Origin: Chromobacterium subtsugae
Lineage (GTDB): Bacteria; Pseudomonadota; Gammaproteobacteria; Burkholderiales; Chromobacteriaceae
NCBI RefSeq assembly: GCF_001676875.1
Contig: NZ_JYKA01000005.1
Coordinates: forward strand, 1 to 64,000
Direction of reading: 5' to 3'
Length of the DNA: 64,000 nt
Part shown: positions 32,285 to 42,069 of the stretch, one piece after another
How positions within the stretch are numbered: position 1 is the first letter of the stretch
How the letters are laid out: every line of letters starts with the position of its first letter
The notes under the pieces: generated by a model
Told to the model about the DNA's origin: nothing
Seen by the model: only the letters and a program-made list of their open reading frames with translations
The model's database searches: none
Program-made: the position numbers and the translations under genes

Positions 32285-32497
32285 CGCTCAGAAGAACGAC
32301 GAAAGTGGTGTCTGCAGCCGGTTTTTGCATTGCGCAGGGAGCGGTTCAGGCCGCTTCGGCACAGCTGAGGCTGTAGTCCGGCGGTTACATGCCGTCTGCA
32401 ATTTCAGCTGTCACCATTTCAAGTCCAGCGCTGCGGCACACTGCGCGCCCGCATGGCCCGTGTGCGCGTTGACCAACTAACTCCAAGAGTTATAGAG
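32285..32497 (+). other. Structured 5' leader of the nucleoside importer operon, candidate cis-regulatory RNA
   Basis: GCCGG (32317-32321) and CCGGC (32378-32382) close a junction holding two hairpins: AGCGG/CCGCT (32340-32344 with 32351-32355) and ACAGC/GCTGT (32361-32365 with 32370-32374). Further down, GCACAC (32436-32441) pairs with GTGTGC (32460-32465). A small AACTC-CAA-GAGTT hairpin (32479-32491) covers the purine-rich ribosome-binding region. I cannot match it to a known riboswitch class. No convincing ORF lies within. Confidence 0.45.
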
Positions 32498-33502
<1,005 letters not shown>

Positions 33503-33517
33503 TAAAGGCAGTGACAT

Positions 33518-33573
33518 CCCCGGCCGGTGGCGGGGACGCAGCCGCGATGAGTTTCTCGTCGCGGCTGTTTGTT
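33518..33573 (+). terminator. Two hairpins after the binding-protein gene, probable partial terminator
   Basis: TCCCC/GGGGA (33518-33537) and a 13-bp stem CAGCCGCGATGAG/CTCGTCGCGGCTG (33539-33566) are followed by TTTGTT. They lie between the binding-protein and ATPase genes and probably cut or stabilise the transcript so that binding protein is in excess, as in other ABC importers. Confidence 0.6.
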
Positions 33574-33618
33574 CATGCCGGGGGGTGGATTTGAATGAAG
33601 ATCGGGAACATATAAAGC

Positions 33619-35148
33619 ATGACCGAGTTTGCCATTGAGCTGACAGGCATCAACAAGAGTTTTGGCGCCGTGCAGGCCAACCGCGACGTGACGATGAGCG
33701 TGCCCAAGGGCAGCATTCACGGCGTCATCGGCGAAAACGGCGCCGGCAAGTCCACGTTGATGAGCATCTTGTACGGCTATTACCAAGCCGACAGCGGCAC
33801 CATCCGCGTGAACGGCAAGGATGCGCGCATCCGCAACAGCCAGGAAGCCATCCGTTTGGGAATCGGCATGGTGCATCAGCACTTCATGCTGGTGGACACC
33901 TTCACTGTGCTGGAAAACATCGTGCTGGGCGCCGAAGGCGGCCGGCTGCTCAAGGGCGGCATGGACGAGGCCCGCGAGCACCTGAAGGAACTGAACCGCA
34001 ACTACTCGCTGGAAGTGGACCCGGACGCGGTGGTCGGCGAGCTGGGCGTCGGCCTGCAGCAGCGGGTGGAAATCCTCAAGGCGCTGTACCGCGGCGCCGA
34101 CGTGCTGATCCTGGACGAGCCGACCGCGGTGCTGACGCCGCAGGAAGCCGACCACCTGTTCCACATCCTGCGCTCGCTCAAAGAGCAGGGCAAGACGGTG
34201 ATCCTGATCACCCACAAGCTGCGCGAAGTGATGGACAGCACCGACAATGTCAGCGTGATGCGCGCCGGCACCGTGGTGGCCAACGTCCGCACCTGCGACG
34301 TGGACAAGGAAAAGCTGGCCGACCTGATGGTGGGCCGCAAGGTGACGCTGAAGGTCGACAAGGCCGAGCGCGCGCCGGGCGCGGTGGTGCTGGACGTCAA
34401 GAGCCTGTGCCTGACCGACGAGCGCCAGGTCAAGCTGCTGGACGGCCTGAACTTCCAGGTGAAGGCGGGCGAGATCGTCGGCGTGGCCGGCGTGTCCGGC
34501 AACGGCCAGTCCGAATTGCTGGAGGTGCTGGCCGGCATGCGCGCGCCCAGCGCCGGCGTGGTCGCCTACAAGGGCGAAGACCTGCTCAAGCTGCCGTGCA
34601 AGCGCGCGCCGCGCGCCGCCGTCTACCGCCGCATGGGCATCAGCCACATTCCGGAAGACCGTTCGCGCGAAGGCCTGGTGAAGAGCTTCTCCACCTACGA
34701 GAACGCCATCCTCGGCTATCACGGCGACAAGACGCTGAACAGCGGCCCGCTGTATTCGCGCAAGAAGTTGGTGGAGCGGACCCGCGACTTCATCGCCCAG
34801 TTCGACATCCGTCCGGGCAATCCGCTGCTGCGCGTGGGCCTGCTGTCCGGCGGCAATCAGCAAAAAGTGGTGCTGGCGCGCGAAATCCACGCCAACCCCG
34901 ATCTGCTGCTGATTGGCCAGCCGACGCGAGGCGTCGACATCGGCGCGATCGAATTCATCCACAAGCGGCTGATCGAGCTGCGCGACGAAGGCAAGGCCAT
35001 CTTGCTGGTGTCGGTGGAACTTGAAGAAATCCTGGCGCTGTCCGACCGCATCCTGGTGATGGCCGGCGGCCAGATCACCGGCGAAGTGGCGGCCAAAGAC
35101 GCCGACACCATTTCCCTCGGCCTGCTCATGGGGGGGCACAAGCATTGA
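33619..35148 (+). CDS. Nucleoside ABC importer, double ATP-binding subunit
   Basis: 509 residues with two ABC domains. First: Walker A GENGAGKS, signature region LGVGLQQRVEI, Walker B VLILDEPTAVLTP. Second: degenerate Walker A GVSGNGQSE, signature LSGGNQQKVVLAREI, Walker B LLLIGQPTRGVD. Such asymmetric two-domain ATPases (as in NupA or RbsA) power BMP-type nucleoside importers. It overlaps the first permease gene by four bases. Confidence 0.95.
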   Translation: MTEFAIELTGINKSFGAVQANRDVTMSVPKGSIHGVIGENGAGKSTLMSILYGYYQADSGTIRVNGKDARIRNSQEAIRLGIGMVHQHFMLVDTFTVLENIVLGAEGGRLLKGGMDEAREHLKELNRNYSLEVDPDAVVGELGVGLQQRVEILKALYRGADVLILDEPTAVLTPQEADHLFHILRSLKEQGKTVILITHKLREVMDSTDNVSVMRAGTVVANVRTCDVDKEKLADLMVGRKVTLKVDKAERAPGAVVLDVKSLCLTDERQVKLLDGLNFQVKAGEIVGVAGVSGNGQSELLEVLAGMRAPSAGVVAYKGEDLLKLPCKRAPRAAVYRRMGISHIPEDRSREGLVKSFSTYENAILGYHGDKTLNSGPLYSRKKLVERTRDFIAQFDIRPGNPLLRVGLLSGGNQQKVVLAREIHANPDLLLIGQPTRGVDIGAIEFIHKRLIELRDEGKAILLVSVELEEILALSDRILVMAGGQITGEVAAKDADTISLGLLMGGHKH

Positions 35149-36239
35149 AATTCGGACAACCATCCACTTTGCCGCGTTGGGCGCAGCTGACCATCCTGCC
35201 GGCGCTCAATCTGCTGGCCGCCTTGCTGGTGACGGGCTTCGTCACCTGGATGATTGGCGAAAATCCGTGGGAATGCCTGCAGTTGCTGATACACGGCGCC
35301 TTTGGCTACGGCGAGGGCGCCGGCTACACGCTGTTCTACACCACCAGCTACATTTTCGCCGGCCTGGCGGTGGCCACCGCCTTCCACGCGGGGCTGTTCA
35401 ATATCGGCGGCGAAGGCCAGGCGTATCTCGCTGGCCTGGGCGTGACGCTGGTGATGCTGGGCTTCGACCACACGCTGCCGTCCTATGTGCTGATTCCGCT
35501 GGCGGTGCTGGCGGCGATGGGCTTCGGCGCGGCCTGGGCCTACATCCCGGCCTATCTGCAGGCCAAGCGCGGCAGCCACATCGTGGTCACCACCATCATG
35601 TTCAACTTCATCGCCTATTCGCTGATGTTGTACCTGATCAGCCACCAGTTGATCGAAGCCGGCTCGCAAAACCCGACCACCCGCCAGTTCGCCGAAACCG
35701 GCTGGATTCCGCAGCTGCACACGCTGTTCTCGTCGCTGCCGAATTCGCCGCTGAACCTGACCTTCGTGCTGGCGCTGCTGGCGTCGGCGCTGTTCTACCT
35801 GATCGTCTGGCATAGCCGCTGGGGCTTTGAACTGCGCACCGTCGGCACCAACGAGCACGCCGCCGGCTACGCCGGCATGAGCGTCAGCCGCGTCATCATC
35901 ATCGCCATGTGCGTGTCCGGCGCGCTGGCAGGCCTGTCGTCGGTGAACGATCTGCTGGGCTCCTCGCATCGGATGAACGTGCTGTTCACCAACGGCGTGG
36001 GCTTCGTCGGCATCGCCGTGGCGCTGATGGGCCGCAACCACCCGGTGGGCATCATCCTGTCCGCGTTGCTGTTCGGCGCGCTGACCCAGGGCGGCTCCGA
36101 CCTGTCGTTCGAGAAACCGATGATCACCCGCGAGATGATCCTGTTCATCCAGGGCTTGATCATCCTGTTCTGCGGCGCGCTGGAAAATCTGTTCGAGCCG
36201 TTCATCGCCGGCCTGTTCAAGCGCAAGGACAAAAAATAA
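35145..36239 (+). CDS. Nucleoside ABC importer, permease subunit 1
   Basis: 364 residues, about ten membrane helices, BPD_transp_2 family. GLFNIGGEGQAYLAGLG is the conserved cytoplasmic-helix region, and RTVGTNEHAAGYAGMSVSRVI is the loop that docks on the ATPase. It pairs with the next permease as a heterodimer in the inner membrane. Its ATG overlaps the ATPase stop and its stop TAA overlaps the next ATG by one base. Confidence 0.94.
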   Translation: MKFGQPSTLPRWAQLTILPALNLLAALLVTGFVTWMIGENPWECLQLLIHGAFGYGEGAGYTLFYTTSYIFAGLAVATAFHAGLFNIGGEGQAYLAGLGVTLVMLGFDHTLPSYVLIPLAVLAAMGFGAAWAYIPAYLQAKRGSHIVVTTIMFNFIAYSLMLYLISHQLIEAGSQNPTTRQFAETGWIPQLHTLFSSLPNSPLNLTFVLALLASALFYLIVWHSRWGFELRTVGTNEHAAGYAGMSVSRVIIIAMCVSGALAGLSSVNDLLGSSHRMNVLFTNGVGFVGIAVALMGRNHPVGIILSALLFGALTQGGSDLSFEKPMITREMILFIQGLIILFCGALENLFEPFIAGLFKRKDKK

Positions 36240-37204
36240 TGGAAATGTTCTTCAGTCTTCTCGACTCCACCGTCCGCGTGGCGACGCCCCTGGTGCTGGC
36301 CGCGCTGGCGGGCATGTTCTCCGAGCGCTCCGGCGTGGTGGACATCAGCCTGGAAGGCAAGATGCTGGTGGCGGCCTTCGCTTCCGCCGCCGCCGCCTAC
36401 GTCACCCACAACCCGTGGCTGGGCCTGCTGGCCGGCATCATGGCCGCGGTGTCGATGGCGATGGTGCATGCCTTCGTCTCCGTCACCTATAACGGCAACC
36501 AGCTGATCTCCGGCATGGCGATCAACACCGTAGCTTCCGGCATCACGCCGGTGCTGGGCCTGGCCTGGTTCCAGCAGGGCGGCAACTCGCCGCAGCTGCC
36601 GGACGAAGGCCGCTTCCACGAGATCGTGCTGCCGTTCGCCGACGCGCTGCGCGACGTGCCGGTGGTGGGCCTGGTCTACAGCAAGCTGATTTCCGGCCAC
36701 AGCATTCTGGTCTACCTCACCGTGTTCGTCGTGATTCCGCTGGTGACCTGGGTGCTGTACAAGACCCGTTTCGGCCTGCGCCTGCGCGCGGTGGGCGAAA
36801 ACCCGCACGCGGCCGACACCGCCGGCATCTCGGTGGCCAAGGTGCGCTACACCGCCTTGTTCTGGGGCGGCGTGCTGTGCGGCATGGCCGGCACCTATCT
36901 GTCCGTCTACCAGACCGGCAGCTTCATCAAGGAAATGACCGCCGGCAAGGGCTTCCTGGCGCTGGCGGCGCTGATTTTCGGCAAATGGCGTCCGGTGCCG
37001 GCGGTGATCGGCTGCCTGCTGTTCGCCTTCGCCGATGCGATCCAGATTCGTCTGGAAGGCGTGGCGCTGCCGGTGATCGGCCAGATTCCGTCGCAAGCCA
37101 TCGCGGTGATTCCTTACGTGCTGACCGTGCTGCTGCTGGCAGGCTTCGTCGGCCGGGCGCTGGCGCCGAAGGCCATCGGCGTGCCTTTCGTCAAGTCGCG
37201 CTAA
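36239..37204 (+). CDS. Nucleoside ABC importer, permease subunit 2
   Basis: 321 residues, about nine membrane helices, BPD_transp_2 family. It shows SGVVDISLEGKMLVAAFASA and LRAVGENPHAADTAGISVAKVRYTA, parallel to the motifs of permease 1. ATG at 36239 shares a base with the preceding stop. Last gene of the importer operon, ended by a strong terminator 18 bp later. Confidence 0.94.
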   Translation: MEMFFSLLDSTVRVATPLVLAALAGMFSERSGVVDISLEGKMLVAAFASAAAAYVTHNPWLGLLAGIMAAVSMAMVHAFVSVTYNGNQLISGMAINTVASGITPVLGLAWFQQGGNSPQLPDEGRFHEIVLPFADALRDVPVVGLVYSKLISGHSILVYLTVFVVIPLVTWVLYKTRFGLRLRAVGENPHAADTAGISVAKVRYTALFWGGVLCGMAGTYLSVYQTGSFIKEMTAGKGFLALAALIFGKWRPVPAVIGCLLFAFADAIQIRLEGVALPVIGQIPSQAIAVIPYVLTVLLLAGFVGRALAPKAIGVPFVKSR

Positions 37205-37222
37205 GCCGCGAAGCCGCACCCC

Positions 37223-37257
37223 GAAAAGCCCGCCGGCTTCCTGTTGGCGGGCTTTTC
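37223..37257. terminator. Terminator of the nucleoside importer operon
   Basis: GAAAAGCCCGCC (37223-37234) pairs with GGCGGGCTTTTC (37246-37257); the T tract is inside the stem end, so it can work in both directions. Confidence 0.85.
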
Positions 37258-37315
37258 GCATGCTCGCGCGTGCTATGATGGGCGATCGAATCCGATCCGG
37301 ACGGGACACATTTTC

Positions 37316-38509
37316 ATGTTGAGCTACCAACAGGCGCGCGACTGGCTGCTGGAACGCGCCAGGCCGCTGAGCGCGCGGCAAATCCTTCCCCTGGCGCAAA
37401 TTCATGGCCGCGTTCTGGCGGAGCCGGTGCGGGCGGCGCTGGACGTGCCGCCGCACGACAACAGCTCGATGGATGGCTATGCGCTGCGTTGCGCCGACTT
37501 CGCCGCTGCCATGCCGGTGTCGCAGCGGATCGCCGCCGGCGCGGCGCCGCAGCCGCTGCAACCGGGCAGCGCGGCGCGCATCTTCACCGGCGCGCCGATC
37601 CCGCCGGGCGCCGACGCGGTGATCATGCAAGAGCAGGCGCAGCTGGACGCCGACGGTAAGGTGAGATTCGCCGCCGCGCCCCGTCCCGGCCAGAACATCC
37701 GGCTGCGCGGCGAGGACATCGCCAACGGCCAGGAAATCCTGCCGGCGGGCCGCCGGCTGACCGCCGCCGATCTGGGGCTGGCGGCTTCCATCGGCCTCGC
37801 CGCGCTGCCCGTGCTGCAGCCCTTGCGGGTGGCGGTGTTCCTCACCGGCGACGAGCTGGTCGAGCCCGGCCAGCCGCTGGCCGCCGGGCAGATCTACAAT
37901 TCCAACCGCTACTGGCTGCTGCCGGCGCTGCGGCAACTGGGCTGCGAAACCATAGACCTGGGCGCGGTGCGCGACGACCTGGACGCCACCCGGCGCCTGC
38001 TGCGCGACGCGGCGGCGGCCGCCGACGTGGTGATCACCTGCGGCGGCGTGTCGGTGGGCGAAGAGGATCATGTCAAGGCGGCGGTGGAGGCCGAAGGCGA
38101 GTTGACGCTGTGGACGGTGGCGATCAAGCCCGGCAAGCCGCTGGCCTGCGGCCGGATCGGCGACGCCGACTTCATCGGCCTGCCCGGCAATCCGGTGTCC
38201 GGCTTCGTCACGCTGCAGACGCTGGTGCGGCCTTTCCTGCAAAAGCGGATGGGTTTGCCGTTGGCGGAGCAGGCGATCCAGCGCTATCCTGCGGCCTTCG
38301 CCTGGCCGAAGCCGGACGCGCGGCGCAGCGAGTTTCTGCGCGTGCGCAGGATGCTGACGGACGAGGGCTGGCAGCTGGAGCTGTATCCGCAGCAAAGCTC
38401 CGGCGCGCTGACCTCCTGCGCCTGGGCCGACGGCCTGGCCTGGCTGGAACCAGGCCAGACGGTGGCGCCAGGCGACAGCCTGCGCTATTGGGCGCTGGAC
38501 CTGGCGTGA
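37316..38509 (+). CDS. moeA: Molybdopterin molybdenumtransferase MoeA
   Basis: 397 residues. It inserts molybdenum into adenylylated molybdopterin. Family blocks: PPHDNSSMDGYAL, IFTGAPIPPGADAVIMQE, RLRGEDIANGQEIL-type loop, FLTGDELVEPG, ITCGGVSVGEEDHVK and GLPGNPVSGFVT. The start at 37316 gives the family-like MLSYQQARDWLLERA. The last four bases overlap the GTG of a ferredoxin gene, so the two are coupled. Confidence 0.96.
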   Translation: MLSYQQARDWLLERARPLSARQILPLAQIHGRVLAEPVRAALDVPPHDNSSMDGYALRCADFAAAMPVSQRIAAGAAPQPLQPGSAARIFTGAPIPPGADAVIMQEQAQLDADGKVRFAAAPRPGQNIRLRGEDIANGQEILPAGRRLTAADLGLAASIGLAALPVLQPLRVAVFLTGDELVEPGQPLAAGQIYNSNRYWLLPALRQLGCETIDLGAVRDDLDATRRLLRDAAAAADVVITCGGVSVGEEDHVKAAVEAEGELTLWTVAIKPGKPLACGRIGDADFIGLPGNPVSGFVTLQTLVRPFLQKRMGLPLAEQAIQRYPAAFAWPKPDARRSEFLRVRRMLTDEGWQLELYPQQSSGALTSCAWADGLAWLEPGQTVAPGDSLRYWALDLA

Positions 38510-38847
38510 CGCGCATCCGCTTTGTCGGCGAGAGCGGCGCCTTGCTTGGCGAGGCGGACGCGCAGGCGGGCGACAATCTGCTGGACATCGCCCGCCTGGC
38601 CGACGTGCCGCTGCACTGGCGCTGCGGCCAGGGCACCTGCGGCACCTGCAAGGTGAAAGTGCTGGCCGGCATGGGCGCGCCGCAGCGGCCGGGGCGCAAG
38701 GAGCGCAATGTGTTGCTGCGCGCCGGCGCCATCAGCGAGCAGCTGGCGGGAATGGAAGAGTGGGAGGAGGCTCAGCCTTGGCGGCTGGCTTGCCATCTGG
38801 CGCTGGCGGAGAGGGCGGATTGGGAAGTGCTGTGTCCCGATGACTGA
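38506..38847 (+). CDS. 2Fe-2S ferredoxin-type protein (GTG start)
   Basis: 113 residues. The plant-type cluster ligands are in CGQGTCGTCKV (three Cys, about 40-48) and a fourth Cys in RLACHLAL near residue 94. It is an electron carrier; the partner is unknown, but the four-base overlap with moeA (GTGA) suggests a role near a molybdoenzyme or in cofactor assembly. The frame before the GTG lies inside moeA and is not protein-like. Confidence 0.85.
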   Translation: MTRIRFVGESGALLGEADAQAGDNLLDIARLADVPLHWRCGQGTCGTCKVKVLAGMGAPQRPGRKERNVLLRAGAISEQLAGMEEWEEAQPWRLACHLALAERADWEVLCPDD

Positions 38848-38864
38848 GCCGAGCCGCCGCGATG

Positions 38865-38889
38865 AAAAAAGCCCCCGGGAGGGGGCTTT
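38865..38889. terminator. Bidirectional terminator between the ferredoxin gene and the PerM-type gene
   Basis: AAAGCCCCC (38868-38876) pairs with GGGGGCTTT (38881-38889), loop GGGA. Six T lie on the minus strand and three on the plus strand, so it mainly serves the minus-strand gene. Confidence 0.85.
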
Positions 38890-38903
38890 GTCGTTTTCGG
38901 GGC

Positions 38904-39995
38904 TCAGCCCTGCTCGCCTTCGCAGGCCAGCTCCTCGTTGTCGTCGCGCTCCAGCCAGTGGCGCAGCATGGTCAGGCCCACCGCCAGCAGGGTGGGGCCG
39001 ATGAACAGGCCGATCACCCCCCAGGCGATCAGGCCGCCGATCACGCCGAGGAAAATCACCGACAGCGGCATCTGCGCGCCCTGGCTGATCAACAGCGGCT
39101 TGAGCACGTTGTCTATGGTGTTGATCAGCAAGAAGCCCCAAACCAGCAGGAAGATGCCCATGCCGGTGTGGCCGGTGTAGAACACCCAGCCGGCGGCGGG
39201 CAGCCAGACGATCAGCGTCGGCATCTGCGCCACCGCGACGATGAAGCACAGGAAGCCCAGCACCAGCGCGCCGGGCACCCCGGCGATCAGCAGGCCGATC
39301 ACGCACAGTATGGTTTGCGCCAGCGCGGTGCCCACCACGCCGGTGGTGACGCTGCGTATGGTGCGGGCGATGACTTCCGGCAGGTCGCTGGCGGTTTCGC
39401 CGCCCAGCTTCACCACGATGCGCTCCACCAGCTCCCACAGCTTGTCGCCGTTGATCAGCAGCAGGCCTGCCACCACGATGGCCAGCACGATTTCCAGCAG
39501 GCTGAGGCCCAGGTTGGCGCCGCCTGACAGCAGCCACAGCGCCGCATCGTTGATGGCGGGGCGAATCTTCTCGAAAAAGCCGGGCAGATCGGCTTGCACG
39601 CCTTGCCACATCTTCTGCAGGCTTTCGCCGACCACCGGCAGATTCACCAGCCAGGATGGGGCGTCGGGCAGGCGGAAGCTGGTCAGATCGTGCGCCAGGT
39701 TGGCCAGATGGGGCAGGGTGTCGGCCAGCGTCAGCGCCATCAGCCCGATCGGAATGGCCAGCGCGGCGGACAGCGCCAGCACGATCAGCAGCGCGGCCAG
39801 CTTGCGGCGGCCCTTCAGGCGCAGGCACAGCCGGCTGTACAGCGGCCAGGCGGAAATGGCGATGATGGCCGCCCAGGTCAGGGCGCCGAGAAAGGGTTGC
39901 AGCACCTTGATGCAGGAAATCACCAGCAGGGCCAGGATGGCGATGCGGAACACGCTGAGGATGCTGATGTTGGGAAAACCATTGGCGACGGGCAT
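38904..39995 (-). CDS. AI-2E/PerM family membrane protein
   Basis: 363 residues, about seven to eight membrane helices, UPF0118/AI-2E exporter family. Typical: LVISCIKVLQPFLGALTWAAIIAISAWPLY near the start, and GFLCFIVAVAQMPTLIVWLPAAGWVF, NTIDNVLKPLLISQGAQMPLSVIFLGVIGGLIAWGVIGLFIGP in the second half. Members export small molecules or ions; only some handle autoinducer-2. I took ATG 39995 (MPVANGFP). It follows dsbD on the same strand with a 67 bp gap containing a small hairpin. Confidence 0.9.
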   Translation of the reverse strand: MPVANGFPNISILSVFRIAILALLVISCIKVLQPFLGALTWAAIIAISAWPLYSRLCLRLKGRRKLAALLIVLALSAALAIPIGLMALTLADTLPHLANLAHDLTSFRLPDAPSWLVNLPVVGESLQKMWQGVQADLPGFFEKIRPAINDAALWLLSGGANLGLSLLEIVLAIVVAGLLLINGDKLWELVERIVVKLGGETASDLPEVIARTIRSVTTGVVGTALAQTILCVIGLLIAGVPGALVLGFLCFIVAVAQMPTLIVWLPAAGWVFYTGHTGMGIFLLVWGFLLINTIDNVLKPLLISQGAQMPLSVIFLGVIGGLIAWGVIGLFIGPTLLAVGLTMLRHWLERDDNEELACEGEQG

Positions 39996-40062
39996 GGAAG
40001 CTTCCGAGGTGGGTAGGCGGAACGAGACGGCCGGCGCCTGAGACGCCGGCCGGAATACGGCG

Positions 40063-41859
40063 CTAGTTTGCCACCTTGGCCAGCTCCCGGGCAAATGCCT
40101 CTGCCGGGGTGTAGCCCACCACGCGGTTGCGTTCGGCCGCTTGCGCGTCGAACAGGATGATGCCCGGCGGGCCGAACAGGCCGAAGCGCTTGAGCAGCGC
40201 CTGATGCTCGGGGCTGTTGGCGGTGACGTCGGCGCGCAGCAGCGTGAACCGGCCCAGCTTGGCCGCCACCTGCGCTTGCGGGAAGACCTCGGCCTCCATT
40301 TCCTTGCAGGCGATGCACCAGTCGGCGTAGAAGTCCAGCAGCAGCGGCTTGCCCGCGGCCTTGGCCTCGGCTAGCCTGGCGTCCAGCTCGGCGCTGGAAT
40401 TCACCGGCTGGAAGTTGGCGTGCGGCTGGGCGGCGCCTTCCGCGTTGCTGGCGGCGATCAGCTTGAGCGGGTAGCGCGGATTGTCGGCGCCGGAGAGCAG
40501 GCCGACCAGTTGGGCGGCGCCCAGCAGGAACAGCAGCAGACCGAGCGCCTTGCCCAGCCGCGCGCGGCTGCCGGTGCCGGCGGACAGGCTGTCGAACGCG
40601 CCGAGGAACACCGCGGCGCCGATCAGCAGCGCCGCCCACAGCAGCATCACCAGCGCGGCCGGCAGGAAGGGGGTGGCCAGCCAGATGGCCAGGCCCAGCA
40701 TCAGCACGCCGAAGGCCGATTTCACCGCCTTCATCCAGTTGCCGGCGCGCGGCAGCACATGGCCGCCGAAGGTGCCGATGGCGATCAGCGGCAGGCCCAG
40801 GCCCAGAGCCATCGCGTACAGCGCCGCGCCGCCCAGCGCCGCATCGCCGGTGCTGCCGATATAGCCCAGCGCCAGCGCCAGCGGCGGCGCGACGCAGGGG
40901 CCGATCAGCAGAGCCGACAGCGCGCCCATCAGGAACACGGTGGCGGCCTTGCCGCCGGACAGGCGGTTGGAGGCGTCGTTCAGTCGCGACTGGATGCTGC
41001 TGGGGAGCTGGATGGAGAACAGGTCGAACATCGACAGCGCGAACACCACCATCAGCGCGCTGGCGGTCAGCACCACGGCCGGCTGTTGCAGCCAGACGGT
41101 GAGCAGCGAGCCGGTGAGGCCGGCCGCCACGCCGACGGCGGTGTAGGTAAGCGCCAGGCCTTGCACGTAGATCAGGGACAGCAGAAAACCGCGGCGGCGG
41201 GTAAGTGTGGTGCCCTGGCCGGCAATCAGCGATGAAACGATGGGCAGCAGCGGGTACATGCAGGCGGTGAACGCCATGCCCAAGCCCGCCAGCAAAAAGG
41301 TGCCCAGTGTGGGCAGCCACCCTTTGGCTGCCAACTCGCTGTTACCGGCCGACGCTTTTCCCGAGGTGCCGACCTCCGTCCAGGCGCTAAGCTTGTTGCC
41401 GGAGCCGCCCGCCTGCCCCACCTTCAGCTTGTGGGTGTAGGGCGGGTAGCAGACGCCGGCCTCGGCGCAGCCTTGCAGCCTGACGTTCAGCTGGAAGTCG
41501 GCCGGCGCGCCGGCCGCCAGCGGAATGGCGATGGTCTGCTTGCCGTGGTAGATGACCTGCTTGCCGAAGTAAGGGTCGCTCTTTTCCTGGCCGGCCGGCA
41601 GCGCGGGCTTGCCGGTCAGGTCGGCCGGGGCGCTGCTGATGCTGATGCGGTCGCGGTACAGGTAGTAGCCGGGGGCGACATCCAGCGTCAGCTCCAACTG
41701 GTCGCCATGGCGGGCGACCTTGGCGGCGAACGCCTGTTCCGGCGGCAGCAGATCATCCTGGTTGACCGCGTGGGCGGGCAGGGCGAAGCTCAGACAGGCG
41801 AGCAGCGCCGCCAGCCATTGCCAGGCGGTTCGGTAGGTGGAATATAGGTATGCTTGCAC
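40063..41859 (-). CDS. dsbD: Thiol:disulfide interchange protein DsbD
   Basis: 598 residues. Signal peptide to about 31; N-terminal periplasmic domain with the active Cys pair in LQGCAEAGVCYPP; eight-helix membrane domain with one Cys in FTACMYPLLP and one in GPCVAPPLA; C-terminal thioredoxin domain with WCIAC. It passes electrons from cytoplasmic thioredoxin to periplasmic DsbC/DsbG (dsbG is at 25.7 kb) and others. All six working cysteines are present. A TGATGCA-type palindrome lies upstream. Confidence 0.96.
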   Translation of the reverse strand: MQAYLYSTYRTAWQWLAALLACLSFALPAHAVNQDDLLPPEQAFAAKVARHGDQLELTLDVAPGYYLYRDRISISSAPADLTGKPALPAGQEKSDPYFGKQVIYHGKQTIAIPLAAGAPADFQLNVRLQGCAEAGVCYPPYTHKLKVGQAGGSGNKLSAWTEVGTSGKASAGNSELAAKGWLPTLGTFLLAGLGMAFTACMYPLLPIVSSLIAGQGTTLTRRRGFLLSLIYVQGLALTYTAVGVAAGLTGSLLTVWLQQPAVVLTASALMVVFALSMFDLFSIQLPSSIQSRLNDASNRLSGGKAATVFLMGALSALLIGPCVAPPLALALGYIGSTGDAALGGAALYAMALGLGLPLIAIGTFGGHVLPRAGNWMKAVKSAFGVLMLGLAIWLATPFLPAALVMLLWAALLIGAAVFLGAFDSLSAGTGSRARLGKALGLLLFLLGAAQLVGLLSGADNPRYPLKLIAASNAEGAAQPHANFQPVNSSAELDARLAEAKAAGKPLLLDFYADWCIACKEMEAEVFPQAQVAAKLGRFTLLRADVTANSPEHQALLKRFGLFGPPGIILFDAQAAERNRVVGYTPAEAFARELAKVAN

Positions 41860-41933
41860 TTGCAGACTCTTCTGGGGGTTGGCGATGAGGGTGTGACGAC
41901 GCGGACGGAAGACGGTTCCGTTTTTATGCGGCG

Positions 41934-41950
41934 TGATGCAATATGCATCA
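41934..41950. promoter_or_regulatory. Palindrome TGATGCA-ATA-TGCATCA
   Basis: Perfect seven-base arms with a three-base spacer, in the divergent region between dsbD and the hydrolase gene. It looks like an operator, but no adjacent regulator gene is seen. Confidence 0.5.
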
Positions 41951-42069
41951 AATCACGCGATCCGGCAAACCGGAAGGTCTGCGGGTTCAGCGGCTAGTAT
42001 ATCCGGGCCGGACGGCGGCAGGCAGCCGCCGGCTTGTGAAAAATAAGAATGAGGTTATCAGAGGGGCTT

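Noticed and set aside
32211-32480. Open frame in the leader of the nucleoside importer
   Set aside because: It spans the promoter itself and lacks a ribosome-binding site; RNA structure is the better explanation.
35867-38395. Minus-strand open frame of about 842 codons
   Set aside because: It is antisense to the nucleoside permeases and moeA; low-complexity His/Arg/Gln sequence.
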